From the NCBI GenBank assembly GCA_934661105.1, contig CAKUIV010000135.1, positions 1 through 5,251 of the forward strand: a stretch of 5,251 nt of DNA, read 5' to 3'. The notes under the pieces were generated by a model that did not search any database, was not told where the DNA came from, and saw nothing but the letters and a program-made list of their open reading frames with translations. Of the stretch, positions 5,133-5,251 are shown one piece after another (the stretch's first letter is position 1; each line of letters begins with the position of its first letter). The position numbers were made by a program, and so were the translations under genes. The stretch comes from an uncultured Ellagibacter sp. GTDB taxonomy: Bacteria; Actinomycetota; Coriobacteriia; Coriobacteriales; Eggerthellaceae.

Positions 5133-5208
5133 TGGTGGAGATGATGGGATTCGAACCCACGACCCCCACGTTGCGAACGTGATGCTCTCCCAGCTGAGCT
5201 ACATCCCC
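5133..5208 (-). tRNA. tRNA-Ala (anticodon CGC)
   Basis: The minus strand folds into a complete 76-nt cloverleaf. Acceptor GGGGATG/CATCTCC contains the G3-U70 pair that marks alanine tRNAs. The D arm is GCTC/GAGC, the anticodon stem TCACG/CGTGG with loop TTCGCAA (anticodon CGC, reading GCG), the variable loop has five bases, and the T arm is GTGGG/CCCAT around TTCGAAT. The discriminator is A and CCA is encoded. It is closely followed by its own terminator. Confidence 0.96.
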
Positions 5209-5234
5209 ACGTGAATGCGTTCTTGACGCGTCGA

Positions 5235-5240
5235 AATATA
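5235..5240 (-). promoter_or_regulatory. Possible -10 box of tRNA-Ala
   Basis: TATATT on the minus strand lies 26 bp before the tRNA 5' end, in an AT-rich patch. Its -35 partner would fall beyond the window edge, so this is only half of a promoter. Confidence 0.35.
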
Positions 5241-5251
5241 ATGACGGATTC

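Noticed and set aside
5223..5242. TTGACG and TATAAT on the plus strand as a promoter
   Set aside because: The two boxes are only 8 bp apart, far below the 16-18 bp needed.

Overview
The window is typical of a mid-to-high-GC Gram-positive chromosome. The four genes that can be read in full are all on the minus strand, and the GC content fits an actinobacterium. A secreted protein joining a PcsB/CwlO-like coiled coil to an RlpA-like double-psi barrel would suit a gut Coriobacteriia lineage (Eggerthellaceae-like). That placement is inference; the sequence has no decisive phylogenetic marker.

Layout from left to right. Bases 1-77 are the tail of an unidentified plus-strand gene, whose stop codon lies in a perfect 10-bp tandem duplication. 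Bases 78-419 contain no credible gene. They hold a 173-bp element with 31-bp terminal inverted repeats (144-316) and then a strong intrinsic terminator for the minus-strand gene beyond it. That gene is tcyP (420-1829), an L-cystine symporter of the DAACS family, with a recognisable promoter and a small dyad over its -35 box. Upstream of it on the minus strand is a probable two-gene unit separated by 12 bp: a secreted coiled-coil/RlpA-like cell-wall protein (2661-3788) followed by a histidine-phosphatase-superfamily enzyme (1941-2648).

Bases 3789-4248 are a 460-bp gap with no convincing gene but several strong inverted repeats, including a terminator-like hairpin and a 12+12-bp dyad. Beyond it are galU (UTP-glucose-1-phosphate uridylyltransferase, 4249-5061), a textbook terminator (5091-5124) and tRNA-Ala(CGC) (5133-5208), all on the minus strand.

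Functionally, galU supplies UDP-glucose for envelope glycans, the coiled-coil/RlpA-like protein probably acts on peptidoglycan outside the cell, and tcyP imports cystine. No defence system, phage or complete transposon is visible. The least explained parts are the inverted-repeat element at 144-316, the structure-rich gap at 3789-4248, and the very small space between the tRNA terminator and galU.
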